A DNA stretch of 64,000 bases, from assembly GCF_900128475.1 (NCBI RefSeq), contig NZ_LT635837.1, positions 355,615 to 419,614 on the forward strand. The letters are read 5' to 3'. The translations under genes were made by a program, and so were the position numbers. Source of the stretch: Mediterranea massiliensis. Its GTDB lineage: Bacteria > Bacteroidota > Bacteroidia > Bacteroidales > Bacteroidaceae. Positions 1 to 8,736 of the stretch are shown here, piece by piece. The notes beneath the pieces are model-generated. The model did not search any database. It saw only the letters and a list, made by a program, of their open reading frames with translations, and was not told the DNA's origin. Each line of letters opens with the position of its first letter. Within the stretch, counting starts at the first letter, position 1.

Positions 1-89
1 TGTCCCACTGCCCGCAGAGCATCGACATCCCCGAAGAGCTGCACCGCATCGACCGCTATGTAGAACAACTCAAGCAAGGAACGCTGTAA
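1..89 (+). CDS. Aldo/keto reductase, C-terminal end only (partial)
   Basis: The reading frame is open from the window edge (first full codon at base 3) to a TAA at 87-89. The visible tail contains CPQSIDIPEELHRIDRYVEQ. That pattern, a Cys-Pro followed by an I-x-IP-E stretch and an amphipathic helix, is typical of the C-terminal ferredoxin-like segment of Bacteroidales aldo/keto reductases that carry 4Fe-4S cysteines. Only 28 codons are visible, so substrate and start cannot be judged. The next gene starts 15 bases downstream on the same strand and may be co-transcribed. Confidence 0.6.
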   Translation, partial: SHCPQSIDIPEELHRIDRYVEQLKQGTL

Positions 90-104
90 CCCCGGAAAAC
101 AAGC

Positions 105-524
105 ATGAAAGAACTCATAGACATGCTTCACGCAGGAGGATACTCCTGCGTGATAGCCAACGGTGACCGCACCCGTACGTTCACACGGCGGGGTGTGGCC
201 GACCTTTACGACCTGCTGGTGCAGGAACCCGACTTCCTGCACGGAGCGTCCGTAGCCGACAAGGTCATCGGCAAGGCCGCCGCCTCGCTCATGGTACTGG
301 GCGGCGTACACGAAGTGTATACCCACATCATCAGCCGTCCCGCCCTCCGGCTGTTGCAGGAAGCGGGCGTCGCAGTGAGCTGCGACGAAGTGGTGGACCA
401 CATCATCAACCGCGACCGCACGGGCTGGTGCCCGCTGGAGCAGGCCAGCCGCGACCTTCACTCGGCCAAAGAGATTTTCCCAGTTATCGAAACATTTATC
501 GCCAACCAGAGAAAAAACGCATGA
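105..524 (+). CDS. DUF1893 domain protein
   Basis: A 139-residue cytoplasmic protein with no signal peptide or membrane segment. The run from HAGGYSCVIANGD through GKAAASLMVLGGV to the C-terminal CPLEQ region matches the DUF1893 family, whose structural member from Thermotoga (TM1506) has a cytidine-deaminase-like fold; no biochemical role is established that I know of. The conserved DKVIGKAAA segment lies at about residues 52-60. The stop codon overlaps the start of the following TonB-dependent receptor in an ATGA arrangement (521-524), which suggests translational coupling. It follows the aldo/keto reductase by 15 bases, so the two probably share a transcript. Family assignment is fairly firm; function is unknown. 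Confidence 0.75.
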   Translation: MKELIDMLHAGGYSCVIANGDRTRTFTRRGVADLYDLLVQEPDFLHGASVADKVIGKAAASLMVLGGVHEVYTHIISRPALRLLQEAGVAVSCDEVVDHIINRDRTGWCPLEQASRDLHSAKEIFPVIETFIANQRKNA

Positions 525-2404
525 AAGAACGAAACCTGACAGGAGGCCTGCTGGCCCTCCTGCTGCTGACCGCACCTGCTGCCCGCGGACAGGAGGACAG
601 CGTACGCATTGCCCGCAACCTAACCACCGACGAGGTGGTGGTGACCGGCACCCGCAATGAAACAGACATCCGACACCTGCCCATGACCATCTCCGTCGTG
701 GATCGGAAGCAGTTGGAAAGCAATTACCAGCCCTCCGTACTGCCCACCCTGACCGAACAGGTGCCCGGCCTCTTCACCACCAGCCGTGGCATCATGGGCT
801 ACGGCGTGTCGACCGGCGCTGCCGGAGGCATGAGCCTGCGCGGCATCGGCGGCAGTCCTACGGCCGGCCTGCTAGTGCTCATCGACGGCCACCCGCAGTA
901 CATGGGACTGATGGGCCATCCCATCGCCGACGCCTACCAGACGATGATGACCGAACGGGTGGAAGTGCTGCGCGGCCCTGCCTCGGTGCTCTACGGCTCG
1001 AACGCCATGGGCGGCGTCATCAACATCGTCACCCGGCAGATGAAGGAAGAGGGGTCTAAGACCGACATACAGGCCGCCTACGGTTCCTACAACACCCTGC
1101 AAACCGAGGTGACCAACCGCCTGAAGCGCGGACGCTTCAGCAGCATCGTCACCGGCTCGTACAACCGCAGCGACGGACACCGGCCCGACATGGACTTCGA
1201 GCAGTATGGCGGCTATGCCAAGCTGGGCTATGACTTCAATGACCGGTGGAAACTGTGGGGCGACGTCAACGTGACCCACTTCAACGCCTCCACCCCCGGC
1301 ACCGTCGCGGCTCCCTACATCGACAACGACTCGCGCATCACCCGCGGCATGGCGTCGGCCGCCCTCGAGAACCACTACCGGCGGACCTCGGGCGCACTGA
1401 GCTTCTTCTACAACTGGGGCCGACACAAGATAAACGACGGTTACCACCCGGGCGAAGAACCGCAGACGGCCCACTTCAACTCCAAGGACCGCATGATGGG
1501 AATCTCGTGGTACCAGAGCGCCTCGCTCTTCGAAGGAAACCGTATCACCGCTGGCTTCGACTACCAGCACTTCGGCGGCGAGTCGTGGTACAAGGTACTG
1601 GCCACGGGCGAGAAGCAGCCGCAGGTAGACAAGCAGCTGGACGAGCTGGCCGGATACGTGGACTTCCGGCAGAACATCGGCAGCTGGCTGTCGCTCGATG
1701 CCGGTCTGCGCGTGGACCATCATTCGCACACAGGCACGGAGTGGATACCCCAAGGCGGACTGGCCTTCCACCTGCCCCGCCAGGCCGAACTGAAAGCCAT
1801 GGTAAGCAAGGGCTTCCGCAACCCCACCATCCGCGAACTGTTCATGTTCTCCAAGAACCCCGACCTGCTGCCCGAGAGCCTCGTCAGCTACGAACTGGCC
1901 TACACGCAGCGCCTGTGTGACAACAGCCTGACTTACGGACTCAACCTCTACTACATCAACGGGAAGAACATCATCCAGGTAGACCCCGCCCAGCGCAAGA
2001 ACGTGAACACGGGCCACATCGAGAACTGGGGCGCGGAGGCCACCGTGGCCTACCGCTTCAACGCCCACTGGCAGGCCGATGCCAACTACAGCTGGCTGCA
2101 CATGGAACACCCCGTACTGGCTGCCCCCGAACATAAGCTGTACGTCGGTGCCAACTACCAGCAGGGACGGTGGACAGCCGCCAGCGGCGTGCAATATATC
2201 CGCGGACTCTACACCTCCGTGACGCAGGGACAGGAAAAGCAGGAAACTTTCGTGCTCTGGAATTTGAATATCAGCTACCGCCTGTGTAACTTTGCAAGCC
2301 TCTTCGTGAAAGGCGAGAACCTGCTGGCACAGCGTTACGAAATCAACGCGGGCTATCCCATGCCGAAGGCCACCTTCATGGGAGGTGTACACGTGAACTT
2401 CTGA
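521..2404 (+). CDS. TonB-dependent outer-membrane receptor
   Basis: A 627-residue outer-membrane receptor. Residues 1-23 form a signal peptide (MKERNLTGG, a Leu-rich core, then ARGQ), a TonB box (DEVVVTGT) follows at about residues 38-45, then a plug domain with the typical VEVLRGPASVLYGSNAMGG block, then a beta-barrel ending in aromatic FMGGVHVNF. I chose the ATG at 521 rather than the upstream open frame (428) because it opens the signal peptide and overlaps the preceding stop as ATGA. The plug resembles siderophore/cobalamin (FepA/BtuB-like) receptors, not SusC: it is short and lacks the SusC N-terminal extension and a SusD partner. No riboswitch precedes it, so the ligand is not known. 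Confidence 0.9.
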   Translation: MKERNLTGGLLALLLLTAPAARGQEDSVRIARNLTTDEVVVTGTRNETDIRHLPMTISVVDRKQLESNYQPSVLPTLTEQVPGLFTTSRGIMGYGVSTGAAGGMSLRGIGGSPTAGLLVLIDGHPQYMGLMGHPIADAYQTMMTERVEVLRGPASVLYGSNAMGGVINIVTRQMKEEGSKTDIQAAYGSYNTLQTEVTNRLKRGRFSSIVTGSYNRSDGHRPDMDFEQYGGYAKLGYDFNDRWKLWGDVNVTHFNASTPGTVAAPYIDNDSRITRGMASAALENHYRRTSGALSFFYNWGRHKINDGYHPGEEPQTAHFNSKDRMMGISWYQSASLFEGNRITAGFDYQHFGGESWYKVLATGEKQPQVDKQLDELAGYVDFRQNIGSWLSLDAGLRVDHHSHTGTEWIPQGGLAFHLPRQAELKAMVSKGFRNPTIRELFMFSKNPDLLPESLVSYELAYTQRLCDNSLTYGLNLYYINGKNIIQVDPAQRKNVNTGHIENWGAEATVAYRFNAHWQADANYSWLHMEHPVLAAPEHKLYVGANYQQGRWTAASGVQYIRGLYTSVTQGQEKQETFVLWNLNISYRLCNFASLFVKGENLLAQRYEINAGYPMPKATFMGGVHVNF

Positions 2405-2422
2405 CCCCTACAAGCTACTGAA

Positions 2423-3223
2423 ATGATGAACGAACTGGAATGTGACCGCACCGCCCGCCGGTGCATCTTCTTCAAGGACAACCTGCTGATGCAGAAACAA
2501 CCCGACGGTACCTGCACCCTGCCCACAGGCGAGAGCCTGCCCGTAGCCCCCGCAACGGGACAGACGGTACACCGCGTCACCCTGCCTACGGGGGAGCAGG
2601 TCTATGCGTTTGCCATCGACTACCCCGTGGCCGAGACTGCCGAATGGATGATGACCGGCCTGCGTGCCTCGTTCGACCACCTGCCTCTGCCAGACTACAA
2701 GGCGGCCGGCAAGGCCTACCAGATACTTTACTGGGACCGGCAAAGCCGCTACTGCCCTGCCTGCGGCACACCTACCGAACAAAAGACCGACATCATGAAG
2801 AAGTGTCCCCGCTGCGGCAACGAACTCTATCCGCCCATCTCCACCGCCATCATCGTACTGGTGCGCCGCGGCGACGAGATACTGATGGTGCATGCCCGCA
2901 ACTTCCGCGGCACCTTCTATGGCCTTGTAGCCGGTTTCCTCGAGGCGGGCGAAACACTGGAGCAGTGCGTCCGCCGCGAAGTGATGGAAGAGACAGGACT
3001 CACCATCCGCAACATCACCTACTTCGACAGCCAGCCCTGGCCCTACCCCAGCGGCCTGATGGTGGGTTTCTTTGCCGACTACGAGAGCGGCACCATCAAG
3101 CTGCAGGAGGACGAGCTCACGGCCGGCGCCTTCTACCACCGCAACAACCTGCCCGAACTGCCGCGCAAGCTGAGCATCGCCCGCCGCCTCATCGACGCCT
3201 GGCTGGAAGGCAAGGACCGCTGA
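2423..3223 (+). CDS. nudC: NAD(+) diphosphatase, NudC family (Nudix hydrolase)
   Basis: A 266-residue cytoplasmic Nudix hydrolase. It has an N-terminal region, then a zinc ribbon with Cys111/Cys114 and Cys128/Cys131, then a Nudix box at about 171-193 (G-x5-E-x7-REVMEETGL), then SQPWPYPSGLM at about 203-213, the signature separating NADH pyrophosphatases from other Nudix enzymes. The family cleaves NAD(H) to NMN(H) and AMP, and some members remove NAD caps from RNA. Start could be 2423 or 2426 (two adjacent ATGs). It lies 18 bases after the TonB receptor, in the same direction. All key metal-binding residues look intact. The region just downstream is a 22-bp tandem array with no clear terminator on this strand. 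Confidence 0.92.
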   Translation: MMNELECDRTARRCIFFKDNLLMQKQPDGTCTLPTGESLPVAPATGQTVHRVTLPTGEQVYAFAIDYPVAETAEWMMTGLRASFDHLPLPDYKAAGKAYQILYWDRQSRYCPACGTPTEQKTDIMKKCPRCGNELYPPISTAIIVLVRRGDEILMVHARNFRGTFYGLVAGFLEAGETLEQCVRREVMEETGLTIRNITYFDSQPWPYPSGLMVGFFADYESGTIKLQEDELTAGAFYHRNNLPELPRKLSIARRLIDAWLEGKDR

Positions 3224-3242
3224 CATACAGGCAGCGTTTCCT

Positions 3243-3395
3243 CATGACGCGGGCAAACCGTCCGAATAAGCTGGGCAAACGGTCTGTATAAGCTGGGCAA
3301 ACGATCTGCACAAGCTGGGCAAACGATCTGCACAAGCTGGGCAAACAACTTGCATAAGCTGGGCAAACGATTCACACAAGCCGGATAACCATTCG
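3243..3395 (+). repeat. 22-bp-period tandem array A, seven units
   Basis: Seven consecutive units begin at 3243, 3265, 3287, 3309, 3331, 3353 and 3375, exactly 22 bases apart (the last unit is 21 long). The core AAGCTGGGCAAACGAT is nearly invariant in the five central units, and the outer two are decayed. The array lies between the 3' ends of nudC (+) and the phosphohexomutase gene (-). A related core in both orientations occurs at 31824-31933. No protein-coding reading is sensible, because 22 is not a multiple of three. Confidence 0.95.
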
Positions 3396-3410
3396 TTTTT
3401 CCGTATTTCA

Positions 3411-3450
3411 CAAAACAAAAGAGGCTGCCTCTTAAAAAAGAAGCAGCCTC
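3411..3450 (-). terminator. Rho-independent terminator of the phosphohexomutase gene
   Basis: The arms GAGGCTGC (3421-3428) and GCAGCCTC (3443-3450) form an 8-bp stem. Read on the minus strand the stem is followed by a TTTTGTTTTG tract. It lies 32 bases past the stop of the minus-strand gene that ends at 3482. Confidence 0.85.
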
Positions 3451-3481
3451 TCACTTTCTCAACAGAGTATTATATGTCGTC

Positions 3482-5221
3482 TCAAATGCCCAGCGACGCA
3501 CGTACGGCCTTCACCTTCTCTTCAGCATCGGCATTGGCTCCGGCGTAGCACTTGGGGCAACCCATCTGGCCCTTCACCTCGATGTAGAACTTGATCTTCG
3601 GTTCCGTACCCGAGGGACGAACGGAAATCTTCGTACCGTCTTCCGTGAAGTACTGGAGCACGTTTGAGGGTTCGGGCATGTGCAAGTCGCTGACGTGACC
3701 GGCTGCGTCGGTCATCTTCAGTGTCTTGTAGTCCTTCACCACGCATACCTTCGAACCTCCGATTTCCTTCGGCGGGTTGGCACGGAAGTTGTCCATCATG
3801 GCCTTGATTTCCTCGGCACCGCTCTTGCCCGGCTTCACCACGTTGACGGTCGTCTCTTTCGAGAAGCCATATTCCACGTAGATGCCCATCAGCACGTCGT
3901 AGAGTGTCTTGCCCTGATCCTTGGCCCAGGCACAGATTTCAGCCAGCAGCGAGCAGGCCGAAACGGCATCCTTGTCGCGCACGAAGTCTTCAGCCAGGAA
4001 GCCATAGCTTTCTTCACCGCCACCGATGTACTGCTGCTTGCCTTCACGCAGACGGATTTCGCGGGCAATCCACTTGAAGCCCGTGTAGCAGTCGAGCATC
4101 TCGACATGATTCTTGTCGGCCACAGCCTTGATAAGTTCGGTGGTCACGATGGTCTTCACAATGAAGTCGCCCGGCTGCATCTTGCCCGTAGCCAGACGGT
4201 TCTTGATGATATAGTAGAGGAAAATCAGGCAAGTCTGGTTGCCGTTGATGAGCACCCATTCACCCTTGTCATTCTTGCAGGCCATGCCCACACGGTCGGC
4301 ATCGGGGTCACTGGCCATCACAATGTCGGCATCGATTTCCTTGGCCAGCTTGATGGCCAGAGTCAGCGCTTCGGCATTCTCGGGATTGGGCGAAACCACC
4401 GTTGGGAAGTTACCGTCCTTCACCATCTGCGACTCCACGCAATGTACGTTCTCGAAGCCCCACAGCTTCAGCGAAGCAGGGATAAGCGCACGTCCGGCAC
4501 CGTGGAGCGGCGTGTAGACAATGCTCAAGTCCTTCTGGCGCTTGATGACTTCGGGGTCGATGGAGATGGAGTGTACCTTTTCCAGATAAACCTTGTCTAC
4601 ATCCTCGCCGATAATCTGGATGAGTTCCTTGTTGCCGTGGAACTTGATGTCGGCCACCTTCACCTTGTTCACCTCGTCGATGATGGCCGTGTCGTGCGGA
4701 GCCAACACCTGTGCACCGTCGTCCCAATAGGCCTTGTAGCCGTTGTACTCACGCGGATTGTGGCTGGCAGTGATGTTGATACCGCTTTGGCAACCCAGGT
4801 GACGGATGGCAAAAGACACTTCGGGTGTAGGACGCAGGTCGTCGAACAGATAGACCTTGATGCCGTTGGCCGAGAAGATGTCGGCCGATATCTCGGCAAA
4901 CTTGCGGCTGTTGTTGCGGCAGTCATGACCTACGACTACCGATATAGGCTGACCGGCAAAGCACTTGTTCAGATAGTTGGCCAATCCCTGCGTAGCGGCG
5001 CCTACGGTATAGATGTTCATGCGGTTGCTACCGGCACCCATGATGCCGCGCAGACCGCCCGTACCGAACTCCAAGTCCTTGTAGAAGCTCTCTATCAGCT
5101 CCGTTTTGTCGTCACTCTCCAGCATGCGCTTCACTTCTGCCTGAGTTTCGGCATCAAAGGCCGGTCCCAGCCACTCCTGGGCTTTCGCGGTCACTTGTTT
5201 GATCAGTTCTTGATTTTCCAT
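3482..5221 (-). CDS. Phospho-sugar mutase (phosphoglucomutase/phosphomannomutase, alpha-D-phosphohexomutase family)
   Basis: A 579-residue cytoplasmic enzyme interconverting hexose 1-phosphate and 6-phosphate. The family landmarks are in order: GTGGLRGIMGAG near residue 55, the active-site serine loop TASHNPREYNGYK near 145, the metal-binding loop DPDADRVG near 300, the sugar-binding GGEESYG near 395, and the phosphate-binding RPSGTEPKIKFY near 535. The length fits the long PGM/PMM class common in Bacteroidales. The start MENQELIKQ at 5221 is preceded by an AT-rich leader and a promoter at 5278-5308. The gene has its own promoter and terminator and looks monocistronic. Substrate preference between glucose and mannose phosphates cannot be read from the sequence. 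Confidence 0.93.
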   Translation of the reverse strand: MENQELIKQVTAKAQEWLGPAFDAETQAEVKRMLESDDKTELIESFYKDLEFGTGGLRGIMGAGSNRMNIYTVGAATQGLANYLNKCFAGQPISVVVGHDCRNNSRKFAEISADIFSANGIKVYLFDDLRPTPEVSFAIRHLGCQSGINITASHNPREYNGYKAYWDDGAQVLAPHDTAIIDEVNKVKVADIKFHGNKELIQIIGEDVDKVYLEKVHSISIDPEVIKRQKDLSIVYTPLHGAGRALIPASLKLWGFENVHCVESQMVKDGNFPTVVSPNPENAEALTLAIKLAKEIDADIVMASDPDADRVGMACKNDKGEWVLINGNQTCLIFLYYIIKNRLATGKMQPGDFIVKTIVTTELIKAVADKNHVEMLDCYTGFKWIAREIRLREGKQQYIGGGEESYGFLAEDFVRDKDAVSACSLLAEICAWAKDQGKTLYDVLMGIYVEYGFSKETTVNVVKPGKSGAEEIKAMMDNFRANPPKEIGGSKVCVVKDYKTLKMTDAAGHVSDLHMPEPSNVLQYFTEDGTKISVRPSGTEPKIKFYIEVKGQMGCPKCYAGANADAEEKVKAVRASLGI

Positions 5222-5277
5222 AATCTATTATTATATTAAAGATGAATACTTCACATTCTGTTCGTTCTTACTTCCGA

Positions 5278-5308
5278 CAAAGATAAAAAGATAAAACGAA
5301 CCAGCCAA
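5278..5308 (-). promoter_or_regulatory. Bacteroidetes-type promoter for the phosphohexomutase gene
   Basis: On the minus strand a TATCTTTG -7 box (5278-5285) is preceded by TTG at 5306-5308 with a 20-bp spacer, matching the Bacteroidetes sigma-ABfr pattern. It leaves a leader of about 50 bases. Confidence 0.65.
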
Positions 5309-6952
5309 TTATTCAGGAATTTTATATCGGTCGCCCGTCTGTTTAACATATTCCTCGAGAAATTCCTTCGGATAGCCCGGACGGATAACGCCAGCCGGCT
5401 GGCCGATGGCATTGCGTTCGAACTTGCCGTCCTTCACGCGCTTCACTACCCCGTCATTATACTTGACAATCAGGAATTCGCCCAGTCGCTTCCAGGCGTC
5501 GTGTGTGCTCTGCGCCGTCATCACGGTATAGTTTGTCAGGAATTCCTTGGCTTGAGCCGGATCGGTTTCCAGCATCTTGACGGCAACGGCCTCGATGCCT
5601 TCCTGTGCCTGGTTGAAGGTGGTTTCAATCTCGGTTTGCACGGCCCGAACATCGTCTATCATCAAGTCGTAACGCGGATATACCATGTTGGCAATCCAGT
5701 TGAACACCCAGAAGGAGGATTTCCACGAGAAGGTGATGTAGTCGGCACCGTCCACACGGGTGTAGCATTCGGGCACACGGGTGGCGCAGCAGTAAACGGG
5801 CGTGAATACCGTCATGTTGGCATCGTCCAGGCCGAACCACAATACGCCGCCCACAGCATCCGGCAGGTTTTCACGCATCTGTGCCACAAAGACGAAACCG
5901 CTCTGCTGGGTGGAAATGGGGCGTTCGTTGAAGTATTTCTGTCCGTTTACCTCAAACTCCAGCGGCGAGAGGCGGTAGGGTGTGTGATAGGGACCGGCAC
6001 CGAAGTCCTTCGTGATGTCGAGCGCCGTGCCTTCGTAGTGGTCGCGCATGGCGTTCTTCACGTCCTGCACGGAGATTTTACGGTTCGGCTTCACGTAGAG
6101 CGGCATCGGCTCGTCGGTTGTTCCCTGGATATAGGGCAGCAGCTCATCACCACGGTCGGTAAACATATTGAAGTAGCTCCACACACGGGCCTCGCAATAG
6201 CGGCGGGCACCGAAGTCGAGCGGCGCATAGGCTTTGGAGAAGCTGAAATCCTTGTTCACTCCATTGAAGTAACCCTTCTCGCGGGCAAAGGAAATGACAT
6301 CGGGCGCATACATGCAGTTCTCCTTGTCGCTCGTGTCAAACTGATGGATGCGGCTATGGTTGGCGTGAGCCGAAATGCAGTCGTCGGGCACACGGACAGC
6401 CACCCACACGGCACCGCGCACGCCGGGACCTTTACCAATCATTTCCATAATCCACACTTCATTGGGGTCGGCGATGGTGAAAGACTCGCCACTGCTGCAG
6501 TAGCCATACTCCTGCACCAGGTCGGTCATCACCTTGATGGCCTCGCGTGCCGTACGCGAACGCTGCAAGCCCAGATAAATCAGGCTGCCGTAGTCGATGA
6601 CACCCGTCGTGTCCACCAGTTCGGGACGCCCTCCGAAGGTCGTCTCGCCGATGGTCAGCTGGAATTCGTTCATGTTGCCCACCACGTTGTACGTCTGGCG
6701 CGCCTGCTCTATCTGTCCCAGGTACTTGCCCGTGTCCCACTCGTAGACATTAATCATCGTCCCCTTCTTGTGTAGGCCTGCGGGATAGTGATACAACTCG
6801 CCGAACAAGGAGTAGGAGTCGGCCGAATAGGAAATGATGGTCGAACCGTCGGCCGATACGTTCTTGCCTACAATGAGGTTGGTACAGGCCAAAGCATCGG
6901 CCACAGCTGCCGCCATGCAAACGACGGCAAGGGTCAATCTTCTAATCTTCAT
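5309..6952 (-). CDS. Secreted C69-family dipeptidase
   Basis: A 547-residue exported peptidase of the C69 (PepD-like, Ntn-hydrolase) family. A signal sequence at residues 1-22 ends ALA, directly followed by Cys23-Thr-Asn. In C69 enzymes cleavage exposes such a Cys as the N-terminal nucleophile. The flanking CTNLIVGKNVSADGSTIISYSADS block and the later TTDEPMPLYVKPNRKISVQDV region match the family. The Cys could be mistaken for a lipobox, but the -3 position is Ala, so I prefer Ntn processing. It lies 48 bases after the M23 peptidase in the same direction, so both probably share a transcript and act in the periplasm on peptides. The exact substrate is unknown. Confidence 0.88.
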   Translation of the reverse strand: MKIRRLTLAVVCMAAAVADALACTNLIVGKNVSADGSTIISYSADSYSLFGELYHYPAGLHKKGTMINVYEWDTGKYLGQIEQARQTYNVVGNMNEFQLTIGETTFGGRPELVDTTGVIDYGSLIYLGLQRSRTAREAIKVMTDLVQEYGYCSSGESFTIADPNEVWIMEMIGKGPGVRGAVWVAVRVPDDCISAHANHSRIHQFDTSDKENCMYAPDVISFAREKGYFNGVNKDFSFSKAYAPLDFGARRYCEARVWSYFNMFTDRGDELLPYIQGTTDEPMPLYVKPNRKISVQDVKNAMRDHYEGTALDITKDFGAGPYHTPYRLSPLEFEVNGQKYFNERPISTQQSGFVFVAQMRENLPDAVGGVLWFGLDDANMTVFTPVYCCATRVPECYTRVDGADYITFSWKSSFWVFNWIANMVYPRYDLMIDDVRAVQTEIETTFNQAQEGIEAVAVKMLETDPAQAKEFLTNYTVMTAQSTHDAWKRLGEFLIVKYNDGVVKRVKDGKFERNAIGQPAGVIRPGYPKEFLEEYVKQTGDRYKIPE

Positions 6953-7000
6953 AATCGATATTTTTATTAATAGAGAATTTATCTTTTACATTTATCATTT

Positions 7001-8671
7001 TTACCACACAAAGCGGTACTGGCGGGTGGTGACGTTGCCGCAACCGTCGGTGACGCTCATCACCAGTACGTGGCGGCCGCCCTTCTTCACATGACGCGGA
7101 TCGAGCCGGCACACCAGTTCTCCCTTTACGGAGTTCGGCTTGCCAAAGAGGGCATACTGCCCGTCGATGGTACCGCGATAGGAGGCGATACCAGTCTGCG
7201 CGTCCTTTGCCTTGAAGACGATGCGGCCCGAGCGTCCCCAGCCGGCTTGGCCGACAGGGGTCAATACGGGTGGCACGGTGTCGATGGCCACGGTATAGGT
7301 AGCCAGGTCGCGCACCTTCACTTCCATATAGCCGTCCACGTAGCGGCCACCCATGTTGTACTTGCGACCATTGGCACTGACGCTGGCCACGTAGTACTTC
7401 GTGCTGTCGGCCAGCGGACGGCGGCGCAGCCCGATACGCAGGTTGCACGCCTTGTGCAGAGGAATGTTTCGGTCGTTCAGCTGATAGGTGAAGGCAATGT
7501 CGCCGCTGTCGGCACGGACGGCATAATTCAGGTAAGCATCTTCGTAGAGCACACCGCGGGGCAGCACCAGTTCCAGGCCGGGTTCCTGCAGATAGTTCAC
7601 CTTGTCCCAACGGAAATGGTACTTCTCTCGATGCTCCACCGCAGGAATGTCGCTCCGACGGCCCTGCACGGTGAAGCGCACCTTCGACTCGTTGCCCAAG
7701 GCATCGCGCAGCGTATAGACAAAGCGGTAGGGACGCTCTTCGTTGATGGTCACCAGCCCACGGTTGCCGTTGGAGGCGTGCAGCAGGCGGAGGCGGTTGC
7801 CGGGGTCGATGAACGACTTCATATATTGCCCGTAGGTCCAGGAGTTGATATAGCGGTTTTCTTCGTAGGCAAAGCGGTCTACCACGCTGCGGAACACTTC
7901 CTTCCCGTCCACTTCGAGGATGACCGTATGCACGCCGTAGCGGTTGTGCACCCCGTCCATGTAATCGTAGGCACGGATGCCTGCCCCTATCTCACCCCAG
8001 GCCGTGATGCCCGCCGTCTGGTTCACGCCGAAAGCCTGCCTCATCGTCTTGCCGTTCACCACGCCCCGGCCGGCCTGCGGGAAGAGCATGATGCCCTGTA
8101 CCCGCGGTGCCGTGTGGTCCTTTACCTGCCCGGCAAAGAAAGGCAACGGGTCCACATAGTCGTCCGTGGCCGTCTCGATGACGTCCAGATGCAGATGCGG
8201 CCCGAACGAGTAGCCCGTATTGCCGCTATAGGCGATGACCTGTCCGCGGCGGACGGGATATTCTCCCGCTTCGGGCACAATCTCCACCTCCCAGCTCTCC
8301 TGATCGTATTGCAGGTTCTCCACCCTCCGAGCAATGTCGCCCGCAAAGGCTTCCAGGTGACGGTTGATGGTGGAATAGCCGTTGTTGTAGACCACGTCGA
8401 GCACATAGCCCGAACCGTGCGTCACACGGATGCGCGAGATGTAGCCGTCGGCCAAGGCACGCACCGGCTTGCCCGTCACCCCTCCCGTCTTGAAGTCGAG
8501 TCCTCCGTGGAAGTGGTTGGCCCTCAGTTCCCCAAAGTTCCCGCTGAACGTGATGGGATGGGCAAAAGGATTGGCAAAAGACACCGAATCGGCCGGCACC
8601 GCCGCCTCCAGCGAAGCGGCCCCGCACAGCCATCCGGCGCATAGTAATAAGGATATATAATGCTTTATCAT
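7001..8671 (-). CDS. Secreted M23-family metallopeptidase
   Basis: A 556-residue exported protein. A signal peptide (residues 1-24) is followed by a LytM/M23 domain. The zinc ligands are His55 and Asp59 in HGGLD, and the HLH motif in FGPHLHLDV near 160. After the catalytic domain there is a long C-terminal region of about 350 residues, probably beta-rich (Ig-like), which is usual for Bacteroidales M23 proteins. The family cuts peptidoglycan cross-links or other Gly-containing peptides. It heads a probable two-gene operon with the C69 dipeptidase. Start MIKHYISLLL at 8671 is chosen because it opens the signal peptide. Confidence 0.9.
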   Translation of the reverse strand: MIKHYISLLLCAGWLCGAASLEAAVPADSVSFANPFAHPITFSGNFGELRANHFHGGLDFKTGGVTGKPVRALADGYISRIRVTHGSGYVLDVVYNNGYSTINRHLEAFAGDIARRVENLQYDQESWEVEIVPEAGEYPVRRGQVIAYSGNTGYSFGPHLHLDVIETATDDYVDPLPFFAGQVKDHTAPRVQGIMLFPQAGRGVVNGKTMRQAFGVNQTAGITAWGEIGAGIRAYDYMDGVHNRYGVHTVILEVDGKEVFRSVVDRFAYEENRYINSWTYGQYMKSFIDPGNRLRLLHASNGNRGLVTINEERPYRFVYTLRDALGNESKVRFTVQGRRSDIPAVEHREKYHFRWDKVNYLQEPGLELVLPRGVLYEDAYLNYAVRADSGDIAFTYQLNDRNIPLHKACNLRIGLRRRPLADSTKYYVASVSANGRKYNMGGRYVDGYMEVKVRDLATYTVAIDTVPPVLTPVGQAGWGRSGRIVFKAKDAQTGIASYRGTIDGQYALFGKPNSVKGELVCRLDPRHVKKGGRHVLVMSVTDGCGNVTTRQYRFVW

Positions 8672-8728
8672 TGGCAGCTATGGTTTGTGTACAAACTTAC
8701 ATGATAGAACGCCACAAGTCTTGGCCCA

Positions 8729-8736
8729 CAAAGGTA
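8729..8736 (-). promoter_or_regulatory. Possible -7 box for the M23-C69 operon
   Basis: TACCTTTG on the minus strand, about 58 bases upstream of the M23 start. I do not see a convincing -33 TTG at the right spacing. Confidence 0.4.

Noticed and set aside
428-520. Upstream extension of the TonB receptor start, and a cobalamin riboswitch before it
   Set aside because: The extension lies inside the DUF1893 gene and hides the signal peptide; no B12-aptamer segments are present there.
872-2392. 506-residue antisense frame in the TonB receptor gene
   Set aside because: A shadow of GC-biased third positions. The sense strand encodes a complete receptor.
3243-3395. CRISPR array or other defence array at the 22-bp repeats
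   Set aside because: Cores of 11-16 bp with 6-11 bp linkers are far too short for repeats and spacers, and no cas genes are in the window.
3133-3454. Cys/Leu-rich antisense frames over array A
   Set aside because: They exist only because the repeat lacks stops in some frames; a 22-bp unit shifts frame at each step and no family or start context is present.
3680-5239. 519-residue antisense frame in the phosphohexomutase gene
   Set aside because: Shadow frame; the opposite strand encodes all the family motifs.
5309-6952. C69 peptidase as a lipoprotein
   Set aside because: The residue at -3 from the Cys is Ala, giving a poor lipobox, while C69 enzymes need an N-terminal Cys-Thr after processing.
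5501-8644. Long antisense frames (424 and 524 residues) in the C69 and M23 genes
   Set aside because: His/Val-rich shadows of secreted-protein genes, without family features.
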